A stretch of DNA of 64,000 nt from NCBI GenBank assembly GCA_030512335.1, contig JAULSU010000004.1:4650001-4714000 (forward strand), given 5' to 3'. The notes beneath the pieces were generated by a model. It was not told where the DNA came from. It saw nothing but the letters and a program-made list of their open reading frames with translations, and searched no databases. The translations under genes and the position numbers were made by a program. Positions within the stretch are counted from its first letter, which is position 1, and every line of letters begins with the position of its first letter. Shown one piece after another: positions 11,741-23,488 of this stretch. This DNA comes from Immersiella caudata. Lineage: Eukaryota > Ascomycota > Sordariomycetes > Sordariales > Lasiosphaeriaceae.

Positions 11741-14700
11741 CTAATACTCCTCCCCTTCCGAATACCTTTCTCTTCTACTAGCACCCTCTCCTGGCCTTCG
11801 ATTCCTGGGCGCCCCGCGTCTCTCATCGCCGTAAGAGGCCTCGCCCTCCGTCCCTGAGCCGTGTTTCCTATCACTTCGCCGCCTCTCTTCCTTGCTGTAC
11901 CGCGGACTCTTACCCCTCGGCGACCGTGACCTGGGACGCTTTGAGGGTGTCCTTGGGGGACTCAAGGCCCTTGTGCCCGACGATTTACCCTTATTACCGC
12001 TGCTCCGCTTCCCTCCGGATCGACTGCCAGTGCCTCTCTCCCTCTGTCGGTCGGAGTACGAGTGATAGTAATCATCGTCCTTGTCTCTCCTCGACTTGCC
12101 ACTGGGGCGCTGCCGCTGGCGGCTTTTGTAATCGTCATCGCTGTGGCTATCGTGACCTGACCCGCCGCTATAGTCACTTCTCCACTCTTTGCGCTTCTCA
12201 TGTTTTCCCTTTTCGGACCGGCTGCCTCTCCTCTCGTTCGACGCAACCGACACCAACAAATCTCTGTTGCGCGCATTGTCATCACGGATCCGGTCTATCA
12301 AGGCGGCTTCCGCATCTGTTTCTCCCGTTGCTTGCTCAAAGTACTGGTTAAACCGCTTGATAGCATCTGAGACAAGCCTGAACTGGGTCCCATCCAGGAC
12401 CGGGGCACGGCTTTTGCCCGTGTTACCGCTGGAGTGTTCCGCCACTTGGTTGTCTTTGTCTTCTAGGATCTTGCTGCTTCTGTCGTAGCGAGCGAGCGAA
12501 GAGGCAATTTGAAACGCGTTGCGGATCTGGCGTCCGTTCCATCGGCGAGACGGGTTGTCGAGTGTGCTCCTCCAGTGGTCTTTGGCGAAATCCAGAATAT
12601 CGTCGTCTCGAATGTCCAGAGGCTGCTCCTCCTTAGCTGCACTGTAGAGCTGCTCGGCCTTTTCCTCCTCAATCTTACGGAGACGGCGGATGTTGACCCT
12701 GAAAATGGCTTCCATCTGCCGCTCCGACAGGCGCTCGTAGTACAGGCTAAGATGGATACGTGACTTGAATGCCTCGTCGATTGTTCCGACGCGATTAGTC
12801 GTCAAGAACAAGATGCCGCTGTAGTACTCGAGGACGCGAAGAAAGACTGTGCATGGGAGTCAGCGTTTCCATTTCGGGAAGGGTCGAGAGAGTGTGAGAT
12901 TTCTTACCTGACACAAGAGCATTCCGCTTCAAACTGGCAATGTCTCGTCTGGCTAGGAAAACATCCGCCTCGTCGAGCAGAAGTACGCAGTCCCAGAGGT
13001 GGGCCAGACGGAAGATCTCCTTCAGCTCGGCCTCCACGCTGCCAGGATCCAATCCCAAATTTCCACACGTAATGGAGAAGAGCGGCTTGTTGAAGTGCTG
13101 GGCAACGGCCTCGGCCGTGGCAGTTTTGCCAACGCCCGGCACACCGTGAAGAAGGATGAACAAACCCGAGCCCTTCCCAAACACCAAATCTTGGCCGAGT
13201 GACAAGAAGGGCTTCTCCTTCTGCAAGAGCCGATTCTCAAAGTGCGCCGTCACAAGGGACTGAATGATGCGCTGGTGGCCTGGGTTGATCTTGAGATCTT
13301 GAAAAATGTCCGAGTGCTTTTCCACGCGCCGGAGAGAGTGCACATCGAGGTTGTAGAACCTTCTATCTCGCAACGAATAGGCGACAACCCGCCGCGGAAG
13401 CAACAGGATGTCTGAGTCTTCCGAACCGCTGTTGCTCATTGCCTGAACTGGTTCCTTGTTTGTGAATTTGGCCATGGCTGGGGACTCGAGAAAGTCCCGC
13501 TTCTCCAGCCACATGGCACCGTCTCTCAGGAGGACAAGCTCCCTCATCTTGAACGAGAACTCCGATCTCGACCGGTTGGTCCAGTGAGATATAGTTCCAA
13601 GTCCGTAGTCCGATTGCCAGCGCGTTCGTCCTGATTTGATGGCGGGCGTCCGAAACTCGGGCTGCCAGCCAGCGTGGTGGTGGAAGGCTTCCTCGAAATC
13701 AAGCACGACAGAGCCCTCGACATGCTCCGGTGCGCTATGCTTCCTGTAAATTTGGGGCGGCTGGTAGGTAGCCGCACGCCTGGCCCTGTGCCAAGATCTG
13801 TCCCTGCTATCGTCTTCTTCGTTCTCCTGCAGCTCGGGAGGAATGGACCAGCCATCATAGAAGAGATGACGCTCCTTCAGCAGGGATTGGAACATTTGAC
13901 CCTGGAGAGTGAGGTTCTTGCGCAATAGCTCGGCGCCGTCAGCATACCGTAACGGATACCCAGGTAGATCGGTGATATCCTTCTCGCCTTCGAAGCATGG
14001 AATGTCAAACTTGCTCTTGATGATGCCGAATGAACTCCCGTTGTAGTCAAAGTAAAAGAAGCAGACGCGGTACCAGTCGCCGTTGTTCAGAGAGATATCA
14101 TCGGGAGTCTTGCTGTAATCTCGCCTCTTGGCATGGTAAACCCGCCAGACAGGCTGATAGCGGATGTAAGGGACGTTGTTGAGAGAGCCCATTGGGGGGC
14201 GGTAGATGATTTCCCCGGGTTTGAACAGCAAGCCCAGGTCGTTGAAGCGGATCTTCTTGCGTGAGGTTCCCGCATAGGAACTGTGAAGCGGCATGACCAT
14301 TTTCTCGACGAAGTTCACATAGAACTCTAGGTGTTCGAGCAAAGGTGCGGGATCCAACTCAGGATAGTTCTCCAAAAAGTCGTTGACATCGGAGACCTCA
14401 TCATCGGTGTCACCATCAGTGCTGACATCCGGCCGCTTCTCTTGGGCGTCATCGGCAGTGCTTGCTTCATCCTCGCCCCTCTCCAGGTTCGCCTTGAGGG
14501 CCTCCAAAGCTTGTTTCATCTTTGCTTGAAGATATGCCAACGCGTGGAAGGGTCGCAGGAAGGTGTGCGGAATTTGAACATCGAAGTTGCCTGTCCCAGA
14601 GGTTTCATTCAGCATCGCAAGTACCCAAGGAGATTGGATACGGATGCGCTGAATGCCAGTGAGTACCCGCGATTCTCCCTTCTTCGGCACACGGTTATCA

Positions 14701-15296
14701 ACCAGCGGGTAATCCTTAGAAGACAGATCGTCGGCCAAGTTGTTGAACTCCTTCCGGATTGCTTCTCTAGAGCGTTCTTCTTCGAAAGACGGCGAGACGT
14801 TGAGGACCTCGATGATGTGCCGACCCTCTCCCTCACCATCGGCATAACGATTGTGATAGTGCTCCCAGTCCAACTCGGCTGCATCCACGATCCATGAACC
14901 TGCTTCTTGGAAGGCTTTCCAGGCTTCTTTCTGAGCGGTTACTTCGAGACGGAGGACCACAGAGCTCTCAGAAACCGTACTGACAGTGCGGGTACGTGAG
15001 CGGGAGCGCCGCCGAAGCCGAAGCACGGGCGGGCGCCCAACCGGGGATCCACGCGGAGACCGGTCCGGGGAACGGAGCAATGTTGGGTCAACCACAGGAA
15101 GGAGTGGGGGCGGAGTAGTCGCGATGGGCTCTCCTCCCGTGGTCTGTTGGGGAGGTGGAAGAGCATCCTCGGGTGCTGACTGAGGCTCGCCTGGGACAGC
15201 ATCTTCAGGCGCTGATGGAAGCTGAGGCGGGGCCGGGGGAGAAGCAGTGATGCGGATTTCTGTGCTTTCGCTTTGGCTTTGGGCAGTGGAGATCAT
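11741..15296 (-). CDS. Large fungal AAA+ ATPase with N-terminal DUF7025-like region and Arg/Ser-rich C-terminal tail
   Basis: Two exons, 15296-12908 and 12846-11741, joined across a 61-nt phase-1 intron, give 1164 residues. The start is the ATG at 15296; an upstream extension lacks an ATG. The N-terminus is Pro/Ser/Glu-rich and disordered. The middle third carries a region typical of fungal AAA proteins (FHALAYLQAKM, then LGLLFKPGEIIYRPP and GDWYRVCFFYFDYNGSSFG). The ATPase core follows: Walker A GVPGVGKTATAEAV near residue 720, Walker B VLLLDEADVFLARRD, and sensor 1 FLTTNRVGTIDEAFKSRI in exon 2. The last 200 or so residues are rich in Arg, Ser, Lys and Asp (RSRSPRGKSPRYSKEERRRS), like splicing-associated RS domains. 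The usual fungal homologues are uncharacterised; a nuclear role is an inference from the tail. Confidence 0.85.
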
Positions 15297-15909
15297 GGCG
15301 GGCAGTATTGGCTCAAAGGCCAAAAAAGTCGAGTCGGAGAACTCAAAAGCGACAAACTGGGCCTTGAAGTAGACCTAATAAGACCTATCACACACAAGCT
15401 GGGACTCAAGATAGGACGGAGATGATGAAGAAAAGCGATTCTTTTCAGGGTCGGGTGGGCGGACTCGAAGCCTGCCCGAGGATCAATAAACCCCGCACCT
15501 CATGGGTGGAGGGTACGCTGGTTGAGGAAATCGCCAGGCTCTGGCTGCACCTTCCACCCCCCCATTGCTCTTTCTTGCATGCATTCCTCACATGCAGCAG
15601 GCACCTCCGCATCACGCAATTTGGTGCATTTTGGCCATTGAGAGGGCCGCCTCAAGACACAGGGTATGTATCTCCATTATCAGCCCCCGCATTGCGGCCA
15701 CTCAGAATCCAAACTCGCAGCAGAGCCCCAGGCCCCCTCCATGCACCGCCGCCCGAGCTGCGCATTCGTGCACATCCTTAAGTTGGGTAGAAAGACCACC
15801 CTCCGACTCGGATTGGACTCGGAGAACTCCCCAAGAACTTGGAATACGGCGAACAGCTGGGCAAGTCACTCCGACTCAGTCGCGTTGACCATGAGCTTGG
15901 CCGAACAAG
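15297..15909. promoter_or_regulatory. Divergent promoter region, AAA+ ATPase and STAND-like gene
   Basis: About 610 bases separate two divergently transcribed starts, so both promoters must lie here. No gene was seen inside. It has CT-rich stretches (15540-15580) but no motif that I can assign to a named regulator. Confidence 0.45.
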
Positions 15910-18368
15910 ATGAGTGACTCGGAAGCCGTAACGATCGTCAAGCAGGAGAGCAACTTCGCTCACATTGCCATTAAATTTGTCGGCGAAGAGGCCCCGAAAA
16001 CACATAAGGCTTTTGGCGGGGTCCAAGTGGTCGCTGATCCTAACGCCTGGCAGCCGCGAATCCCGCCCCCGCCATTCAAGTGCGACATAATACCTCACCC
16101 CTTGTTTCTGCGTTTCTCCTACCTTGGGTAGCTAACCGCTTTCCACAGGAGACTGGCGCTTGCACTTCAAGACTACGTTCCCTTGGAATATGGCATTGCG
16201 GTAGGTCCAGAAACTTCTAAAGACGACTGGAATGCGCTCTTTGCCAAACTCGATGCCGCCGAGAGTGCCGCGCACGGAGAGGGAAAATCGCCCTCCGCTA
16301 TCTTCAACAGATTCGTGTTTGAAAATAGGGAATCCATAGATCCCTGGATCGAGCTGATTCCCGACGAATTCGGGTTGGGGGTCATCAAGTCGGCTGTCGC
16401 CATCTTGTTAAACGTCAGTGATTATGCCTTCCCAATCCATCTTGTTACCACCCCCGAAATGACGGCCGATGATGACAAGGCTTAGTTTTCTGAGTGGCGC
16501 GGGGAAGAGAGACAGAGGTTGTTTGACTCTCTCATTGAGATCCGTGACATCATCGGTACGGCCAGCTGGAAAACAAGAAGCTTCTACAAGGACCCCGAAG
16601 TGAGCAAACATGGGTCGGCACTCCATGTCAGCATTGTGGAGGCTATCGACCAGATTCTCCAGTCGCTGCCCAAAAAGGACGAGGTTGAAAAGAAGAAGCG
16701 CCGCATCTCACTTCCTCGCCTCTCGGTGCCCTGGGGAAAGGGGAAGGGGAAAGACGCCAAAAAGGAAAAGTCAACCCAGCACGACAAGGTAGAAAATCAG
16801 GATGACGAGGACAAAAAACGTCAGGAAAAGCAGGAAAAGAGGAAGAGGGTCGATCTATCCGAAGTCTTGGAACCCGTCAAGCTGGCTGCCCGGGATCTCG
16901 ACCACGCTGTGGATGAATTCGGCAGAAGGTTGGCCACTGATACGAACGAGCAGGCCAAGATTGTGCTCAACTGGGTGGTAACGGAAGCAGATCCCGGGAT
17001 CAAACAAATCGGCAACACTGTGGGGCAACTCAAACTCACAGTGGACGAGACCGGCATCAAGCAGGATATTATTCTCCAAGAGGTGAAGAAGATCAACGCC
17101 AACCTCGCCCTGCCGGACACGCGGAGTGCTGCCAACCTCGCGATATCGGAAGCTCGAAACGATGCCAACCCAGCTCTCCTCGAAATGGTCATGGAGAGAT
17201 ATATGCAAACGATCGATGAGAGTATGTCATCTGGGTCTTTTCGTCAACTAGCTTTTGTGTCTTTAACTAACTTCGCTGCCTCAAAGAACACGCCAAGTTC
17301 CTGAAACAAGTGACTCGCGCAATCGAAAGAGCGCGGACCCCCGAGCCTGATGGGCAACCTGCCAGGAGCCCCGCACGCAGGAGACCTCCCACGTTGACAC
17401 CCCTTCAACTCTTCTACCTCCTGACTCCCAGTGATGGAGATGTCGATCTCGAAGCGACCCTAGCCCAGGTCAACGCTGACTTGGACACTGCCATGCGCCG
17501 TCGTTCACAAGTCGACCAGTTTGCGCAAGCGCAGCTGCAATCGGTATTCGACATGCCGCGCTTCGCAGCATGGGTGGAACCGCAGAAATCGGACCTCGTC
17601 CTCGTCGAGAGCGCCACTCGGTCAGGAGAGAGAGAGGCAGCGCGAATTTCGGCAGCGACGCTTTTCTCCGCCGGCTTCATCCTGAGCATGGCTCATTTGC
17701 AGCCCGAGAATGTGTACCTACACTTCGTGTGTGGGTTGCATGACTCTCGGGCCCCAGGAACAACAGATCCCTGGGCTGGTGGGCCGCGCGGAGTTTTGCG
17801 GTGCATCGCTGTGCAGCTGCTGGTAGCGCTCGAGGCGCGCGATGGTGGCGTGCGGCTCGATTTCCTCACCAACCGCCGCATTAACACGAGGGATCTGAAG
17901 CGCGGAGACGTGGAAGAGCTGGCTGCGGTTGTTCGGGGATTGGCGCGCCAGTGTGACTCCAACACAACCGTGTACTGCGCTGTCGACGGGGTGGCCAGCT
18001 TGTGCCGCGAGAACCACCTTGCGGACCTAGCCGTGCTGATGCGCTGCTTCGAGGACGTCGTTGCTCAGGGCAGAAAGCCGGGGCGTGCCCCGTTCAAGGT
18101 ACTGCTGACCACGAGTGGGCGGACGCCACCGGCACTGAGCCGAATGATTGGGGTGGACCACCTTGTGAGGTTCTCGGCCAGGCGTGAGCTGGCCCCGCGT
18201 CAGATGACGAGACGCGGCCTGGACGCGAGGGTCTCCTCGCGGCTGGCAACGCCGTCACCTGCGGGACGACCAAGGTCAGCCCGGGGAAGGCGGAGCCGCG
18301 AGTCGATGGCCAAGAGAAGCAGAAGCGTTGGGGATAATCAGGACAGCGAGACGGACTATGGTGAATAG
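15910..18368 (+). CDS. STAND-like fungal protein with DUF7708-like N-terminus and degenerate NTPase region
   Basis: Four exons, 15910-16079, 16149-16413, 16486-17221 and 17287-18368, give 750 residues. The N-terminal third resembles the helical domain that starts many fungal NLR/STAND proteins (FVFENRESIDPWIELIPDEF, then FSEWRGEERQRLFDSLIEI). A Lys/Glu-rich coiled linker follows at about residues 195-245. The C-terminal half has the pattern of the fungal NACHT-like region (SDLVLVESAT, LHFVCGLH, GGPRGVLRCIAVQLL, NTTVYCAVDGV), but no GxxxxGK[ST] P-loop is present, so nucleotide binding is doubtful. The tail is Arg/Ser-rich. The third intron boundary matters: without removing 16414-16485 the frame hits a TAG at 16483, and the GTCAGT donor and CTTAG acceptor support splicing. 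The role is unknown; relatives are linked to self-recognition or stress responses. Confidence 0.65.
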
Positions 18369-19313
18369 GGAACAGATATGCTCTCTCCCTCGCCGCAGAA
18401 ATTGATTCACCACAGCGTACTCGCTTCCACTCTCACCAACATGCCCCCACGAAGAGAGGATAGGCGAACAACTTCAGCGGCTTAGAGCCGGTACATTGAT
18501 CGTTCAACATGCATCGTCTCCGGCTTCCTTGCGTTCGATGCCCGGCGCGATGGATAACCAAGCGAGAACCCGAGTGCCGCCCTTCGGCATCCCCGTTGTC
18601 CAATCGGCAATATATCTCCTTAAAGCAACTTGCATATCGCACAGAATCGATCATCGGGCAGATCCGAGCTGCCGTGCTGATAAACTACCCGGAGCTAACT
18701 CCCCACCCCACCAGGCTGTATCTCCGGGCGGCTTACTCACAGCGGCCATGGCGCCACTACGGCTTCAGCACATCTCCCAATCAGGCAATTACGCGTCCAA
18801 AACGAGCTAATTTGAGCAATGCGAGGGAGGTTTACCTCGCCACATGGCCCGTAGTGACGCAAAAAAAGGCGGTGCTTCCATGGCGCGAAAAGGCTACTAT
18901 GATCGACAATCTCTTGTGGGCGGTGCAGCCATTCCCGGCCGGCGCAAAAGAGCGAGTCGTGCAAGGGGGGTAGAATGATTCCAAAGTTGGCATCTTTGCG
19001 ATTGGGTCATACGTGAGCTTACAAATCTGTGGATCGCGATGGACGGGTGGGCGGCAGGAAGCAAGTGTGTGCATCTCCGGGCAGAGGTCGCGTAGTGCGA
19101 GTTGGATGGAGATGGCTGAGAAATGCACCCCCTGTACAGCACTTCTGAGCGGTGTTTATTTTGCAATTCGAGATGGTACCAAAAGGGAACAAGCCCAAAG
19201 CTGAACGACAACAAAAGACACACTCACTGCCAATCCAACTCGATCGAAGCCAGCACCATCCCATTCAAACATACCCCAAGCCCCTTTCCCACCTTGCATC
19301 AAGTCCCACCAAA
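18369..19313. other. Intergenic, no gene seen
   Basis: About 945 bases. Small frames occur on both strands but lack family motifs or splice pairs. The segment next to 19313 is a C/A-rich leader typical of the upstream side of fungal genes. Confidence 0.4.
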
Positions 19314-20265
19314 ATGGCCCCCGACACCCTCTCCCTCGCCAACAAAACCGCCATCATCACCGGCTCCGGCCGCGAAAACGGAATCGGCGCCGCCATCGCC
19401 CACGCCCTGGCCCGCAACGGCGCCAACGTCGTCATCAACTATGTCTCCCCCTCCTCCGCCTCCCGCGCCGCCAAGGTCGAAGCCACTCTCAAACCCCTCG
19501 GCGTCAAAGTCCTCGTTGTACAAGCAGACGTGTCAACTCCCCAGGGCGCAGCTAAGCTGGTGAAGGAGACGCTTCGGGGGTTTGGGGTTGATAAGATTGA
19601 TATCCTTGGTACTTTCTCCTCTTTCCCCAGTGGAATTTTCCCCGGTTGGAGTTGAGGAGATACTGACGGACGTGGATGAAGTGAACAACGCAGGCGACGG
19701 CACGGGGCAGGGTAAACTCCTGCTTGATCTTTCGCCTGAAGAGGTGCATCAAGCGTTCGCGGTCAACACGTTCAGCACCGTGTTTGCTACGCAGGCGGTT
19801 GCGCCGTATATGCCAAATGGAGGACGGATTGTGAATGTGGGGAGTATTGTGTCGCGGCTGAGTACTTTGCCGGGGGTGTCGATTTATGGGGCCAGTAAGG
19901 CGGCGCAAGAGTTTTTGACGGGGGCTTTGGCGACTGAGGTGAGTCCCCTATTTCTTCAATGAGGCGGTGATGGATGATCTGTTTGTCAGGGATGCAAAGG
20001 GGCTAACTGGTTCTAGCTGGGGTCGAGCAAGGGGATCACAGTCAATACGGTTGCGCCTGGCCCAACGGCGACGGACGCCTCAAGTTGGTATCCGGATAAC
20101 GAGCTGCGGGCGGATGCGATGGTGAAGATGGCGGGCGCGAGCAAGGCCGACAAGATGGCTGGGAGCGCGGACGAGATCGCCGACGCTGTGTTGTTGGTTG
20201 TGTCTGAGCAAGCGCGTTGGATCACGGGCCAGTATATCGCGGCGAGTGGAGGGATGACCGACTGA
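19314..20265 (+). CDS. Short-chain dehydrogenase/reductase
   Basis: Three exons, 19314-19608, 19682-19938 and 20017-20265, give 266 residues, the classical SDR length. The cofactor motif is TGSGRENGIG near residue 16; the structural NNAG motif is rebuilt across the first intron (DIL-VNNAGDG). The catalytic set is a Ser in VNVGSIVSR and the YGASK pair. The C-terminus has the usual GPTATD and ITGQYIAASGG blocks. It probably reduces or oxidises a carbonyl or hydroxyl group with NAD(P)H; the substrate cannot be told. No targeting signal is seen. It converges on the acyl-CoA ligase, whose stop lies only about 118 bases away, so the two transcripts may overlap at their 3' ends. A shared pathway is possible but not shown. 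Confidence 0.9.
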
Positions 20266-20382
20266 GCGGTCTCGAGATGTATGAAAGATATATTCCATGT
20301 TGCTTGATAAATACTCCAATATTTGCCCCGGTATCCTGTTGCCTACCTAGCCCTTCGTATTGTTATCCAATATCCGCCTCTC

Positions 20383-22361
20383 TCATAGTTTGCTCTCTTT
20401 CTCCTGCTTCTTCGCCAGCGCTCTGAGATCCTTCCGGAGGATCTTGCCGCTGGGGCTTTTAGGAATCGCTGGGAGGAAGAAGACGCCTCCCCTCAGCTTC
20501 TTATGGTTTCCAACCCGGCCAGCTACCCAGGCGGCTACTTGCTCTGCCGTGATGGCCTTCGGGTCGGCGACAATGTAGGCCCTGAACATTATTGTCAGTG
20601 GCCTCCCCATGCGGAAGATCCCAGTGGCGAGGACACAAACCGTGGGACCTCTGTCTCTTCCCCTGCAACCCCAATGACAGCCGCGTCAAAGATCAGGGGG
20701 TGGCTTATCAACAGGGCCTCCAACTCCGCCGGAGCAACCTGATTCCCCTTAAACTTGATGAGTTCCTGTGCACCTGTTAGCACTTCTGTGAAACAACTTC
20801 GACCTCTCTTCTCAAACCCACCTTCTTCCGATCAACAATATAAAACAACCCATCCCTAAACAATCCCACATCCCCCGTCTTAAACCACCCATCCGTAAAC
20901 GCCTCCCTATTCGCCTTCTCATCATTCCAATACCCCCTCGTCACTTGTGGCCCCCTCACCCAAATTTCCCCCTCCTGCCCGGGCTGCACATCCCTACCCT
21001 CCTCATCCACAATCCTCGCCTCCCCGTTCGACACCAACATCGACACGCTCCCGGTCTCATCATTCCACGGTCCCCTCGGCATAGCCGTCATCGACCCAGT
21101 AGTCTCACTCAAGCCCCACGTCTGGCATACCTGCGCCTTTCCCTTCCCGAGCTTCTTCCTCACCTCCTTCTGTAATTCGGCTCCCATCGGTGCCGCACCA
21201 GTGACGGCATACTGCAACGAATCAAAATGATCCGTCACAGCCGGACTCTTTGCAATAGCGAGATACACCGGCGGGACGGAGAAAAAGCCGGTAGCGGCGT
21301 ACTTTTTATTGTACTCGAGGAACTTGGGGAAGTCAAAGCGCTTCATCCAGTAGACGGATCCGCCGGCGTAGAAGGAGTTGACGAAGTAACCTTGGACGCC
21401 GGCGATGTGCGCGGCGGGAAGGTGCGCGATGGTGCGGGCCATGTAGTCCGTTGTGGAGGCGGTTTCGCGGGATGCGTCGAGGACAAGGGAGGCTTGGGCG
21501 GTCATGTTGGTGTGGGAGAGGATGCAAGCTTTTGGGGGGCCAGTTGTGCCGGAGGAGAAGAGAACCTGGTGGGGGTTTCAGCCTTTGTGGCGGGGTTTTA
21601 TTTTGGAGAGTGTCTGGTTGAGGTGACCGATGGTGAGGACAGGTGCATAAGGGGGGACCAAGGGAATTGCAAACTCACACAAATCGTGGTGGTATCGAGG
21701 GTGGAGGGGTCGGTGACGCGCGTCCAAGAGAGGAGGTTTGAAGAGATGGCCAAAGGCGTAGACGGGGTAGAGAGAGGAGTCAGGGTGAGGCCTGGGGCGG
21801 TAGAGCTGAGGGTCAGGACCCGGTCGGGCGGGAGGTTGAAGAGCTTGCCGGCAGCAGTCGCGGTCGGAAGCGTGTCTTCGGTGCAGAAGATCAAAGTTGC
21901 TGACACTTGCTTCAGCTGGACAAGGAGTTCAGAGGGGGTCGATCCAGGGTTCGAGGAGGAGAAGATGGCGCCGGCGGCCAGGATGGCGTAGAAAACGGTT
22001 GGGAGCTGCCAGTGACCTGTTGCAATACAAAGAACGGCATCGCGGCCAGGCCCATCCTTGCCGAGACCATAGGCGGTCCGGAGGGTGCTGGCGAGTCGCT
22101 TGACAAGTGTACGGAGCTCAGATTTAGTAATGGCTTTGGTCGGGTCGTCGGCGTCGATGTGCAGTTTGGTGTCTTCTTTAGCATAAGAGTGTTTACTTTC
22201 TAGAAAATCATGAGCCCGAGCCGCTAGCAATATATTTGACGATATAACAGACCAAATAGGGTTGTGAGGAGGTCAAGCTGCGGAATGGGACGTGTGCGGG
22301 CTGATTTGTAGACAACACCCCCTTCTGCGGTCCTCGTGGAGACGCTAAGGATTCTGTCCAT
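20383..22361 (-). CDS. Acyl-CoA/4-coumarate-CoA ligase-like AMP-binding enzyme, peroxisomal
   Basis: Five exons on the minus strand (22361-22253, 22199-21679, 21565-20822, 20765-20641, 20581-20383) give 565 residues. The start exon was found by homology: MDRILSVSTR, then IPQLDLLTTLF joined across a 53-nt intron to the rest. AMP-binding motifs are in order: phosphate loop SSGTTGPPKACILSH, QVCQTWGLSETTG, GWFKTGDVGLF, IKFKGNQVAPAELEAL, and SPSGKILRKDLR with the catalytic Lys. The protein ends in SKL, a canonical type 1 peroxisomal targeting signal. It should activate a carboxylic acid (fatty or aryl) to its CoA thioester through an acyl-adenylate inside peroxisomes. The substrate is not predictable from sequence. 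All four intron junctions keep frame. Confidence 0.9.
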
Positions 22362-23488
22362 TCTGACCAACTCTCTGCTGACCTTGTACACAATACCTGA
22401 TTAGATTTTCGAGTGAAAAAGCAAGACGTACGTGCGAAAGATTGGAGACAAAACTGAGGGCGGTCAAAGATCTGAGGTGAGAAGATATTCTGAGCTGGAA
22501 GGTGGTTGGCCTTTGGAGAAGGAGCGCCGAGCCCTCGGGCTTGGACACCCAACCGCGCTTTTGGCGGCCATTGATTGGCGCTCGGACTGTGTTGAAATGC
22601 GTGTCTCGCATGGTGGTGAGGAGAAAGATGACCGACAAGCCTCGGCTCGCTCTTTCCTCTCCCCCATAATGCGGGGTCGGGGGCAGCTAGGTCATTTCGC
22701 GCCAGAGTCAATCCACGAGTCGCGACAACAACAACTCCCATCGGCCACTGACGCACCTTTATCTCATCTTGAACAACTAAAACAAGATGACATCTTCCCA
22801 CTCATCAACCCCTCTGCTGAACTTTCTTGCTGTCAGCTTCCCCCCACGGTTCGGAAGACAGCCGCAGCCAGAGGTGGATCTACACTCCTGGTGTCAAGAG
22901 TTCAGTTACCGGTCTGAGAACCATTTTAGAGGCAGAATCGAAGCTCATTGATGCGTCCGAAGCGGTAACAGCTTTAAAACCTCGAGGTTGGAAGGATACG
23001 CAAGAGTCTTCCGCTCAAAGACATGGCTGGCGAGGAACAGGGACCCTAACCCTGACACCCTGCACCTTTTCACTAGCGCCCAACCTAATTTCAACGACAG
23101 CCGAAACTCGTGTGGGCCTTCCATCAAGCCCCTTACCTAAGGCAGGTAGGTAGGCAACAGGTCCTTGGATCCCTCAGTCCGAATCCCAACCATCATTTTT
23201 CTCTCCAACGATGGCATGAATATTGAGAGTGCTCACCTTTTCAGTTTATCAATCTAACACAATTTCACTGATTCCCTGTTTCCATCAATCGCAGTTTCTC
23301 CATCCCCAATCCCGTGCGGCTCTGCGATTTAGCCACATGAATGCGGATAAACACTAGACATCTCGGGGCCAGACCAACGTCCAGACGACTTGAAGATCTA
23401 GAGTGTGAATTTGCTTAAGTATGGATTCCACTCAATGATGAGGGTTAGAGCATCGCACTTGTGCCCCCTTCACACAACCACATACAAG
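22362..23488. promoter_or_regulatory. Divergent promoter region, acyl-CoA ligase and S9 peptidase
   Basis: About 1.13 kb between two divergent starts. No convincing gene inside; a long minus-strand frame here (22208-22801) overlaps the first ligase exon in another frame and has no motifs. A CCTTACCTAAGG/AGGTAGGTAGG motif pair lies at 23131-23154. Confidence 0.4.

Noticed and set aside
16483..16485. Apparent in-frame TAG breaking the STAND-like gene (RIP-type nonsense)
   Set aside because: A 72-nt intron with GTCAGT donor at 16414 and CTTAG acceptor ending at 16485 removes it and joins conserved-looking segments (AILLN-FSEWRGEE), so splicing is the simpler explanation.
22208..22801. Long minus-strand frame (197 codons) upstream of the acyl-CoA ligase
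   Set aside because: No motifs; it overlaps the real first exon of the ligase in another frame, which gives the family start IPQLDLLTTLF.
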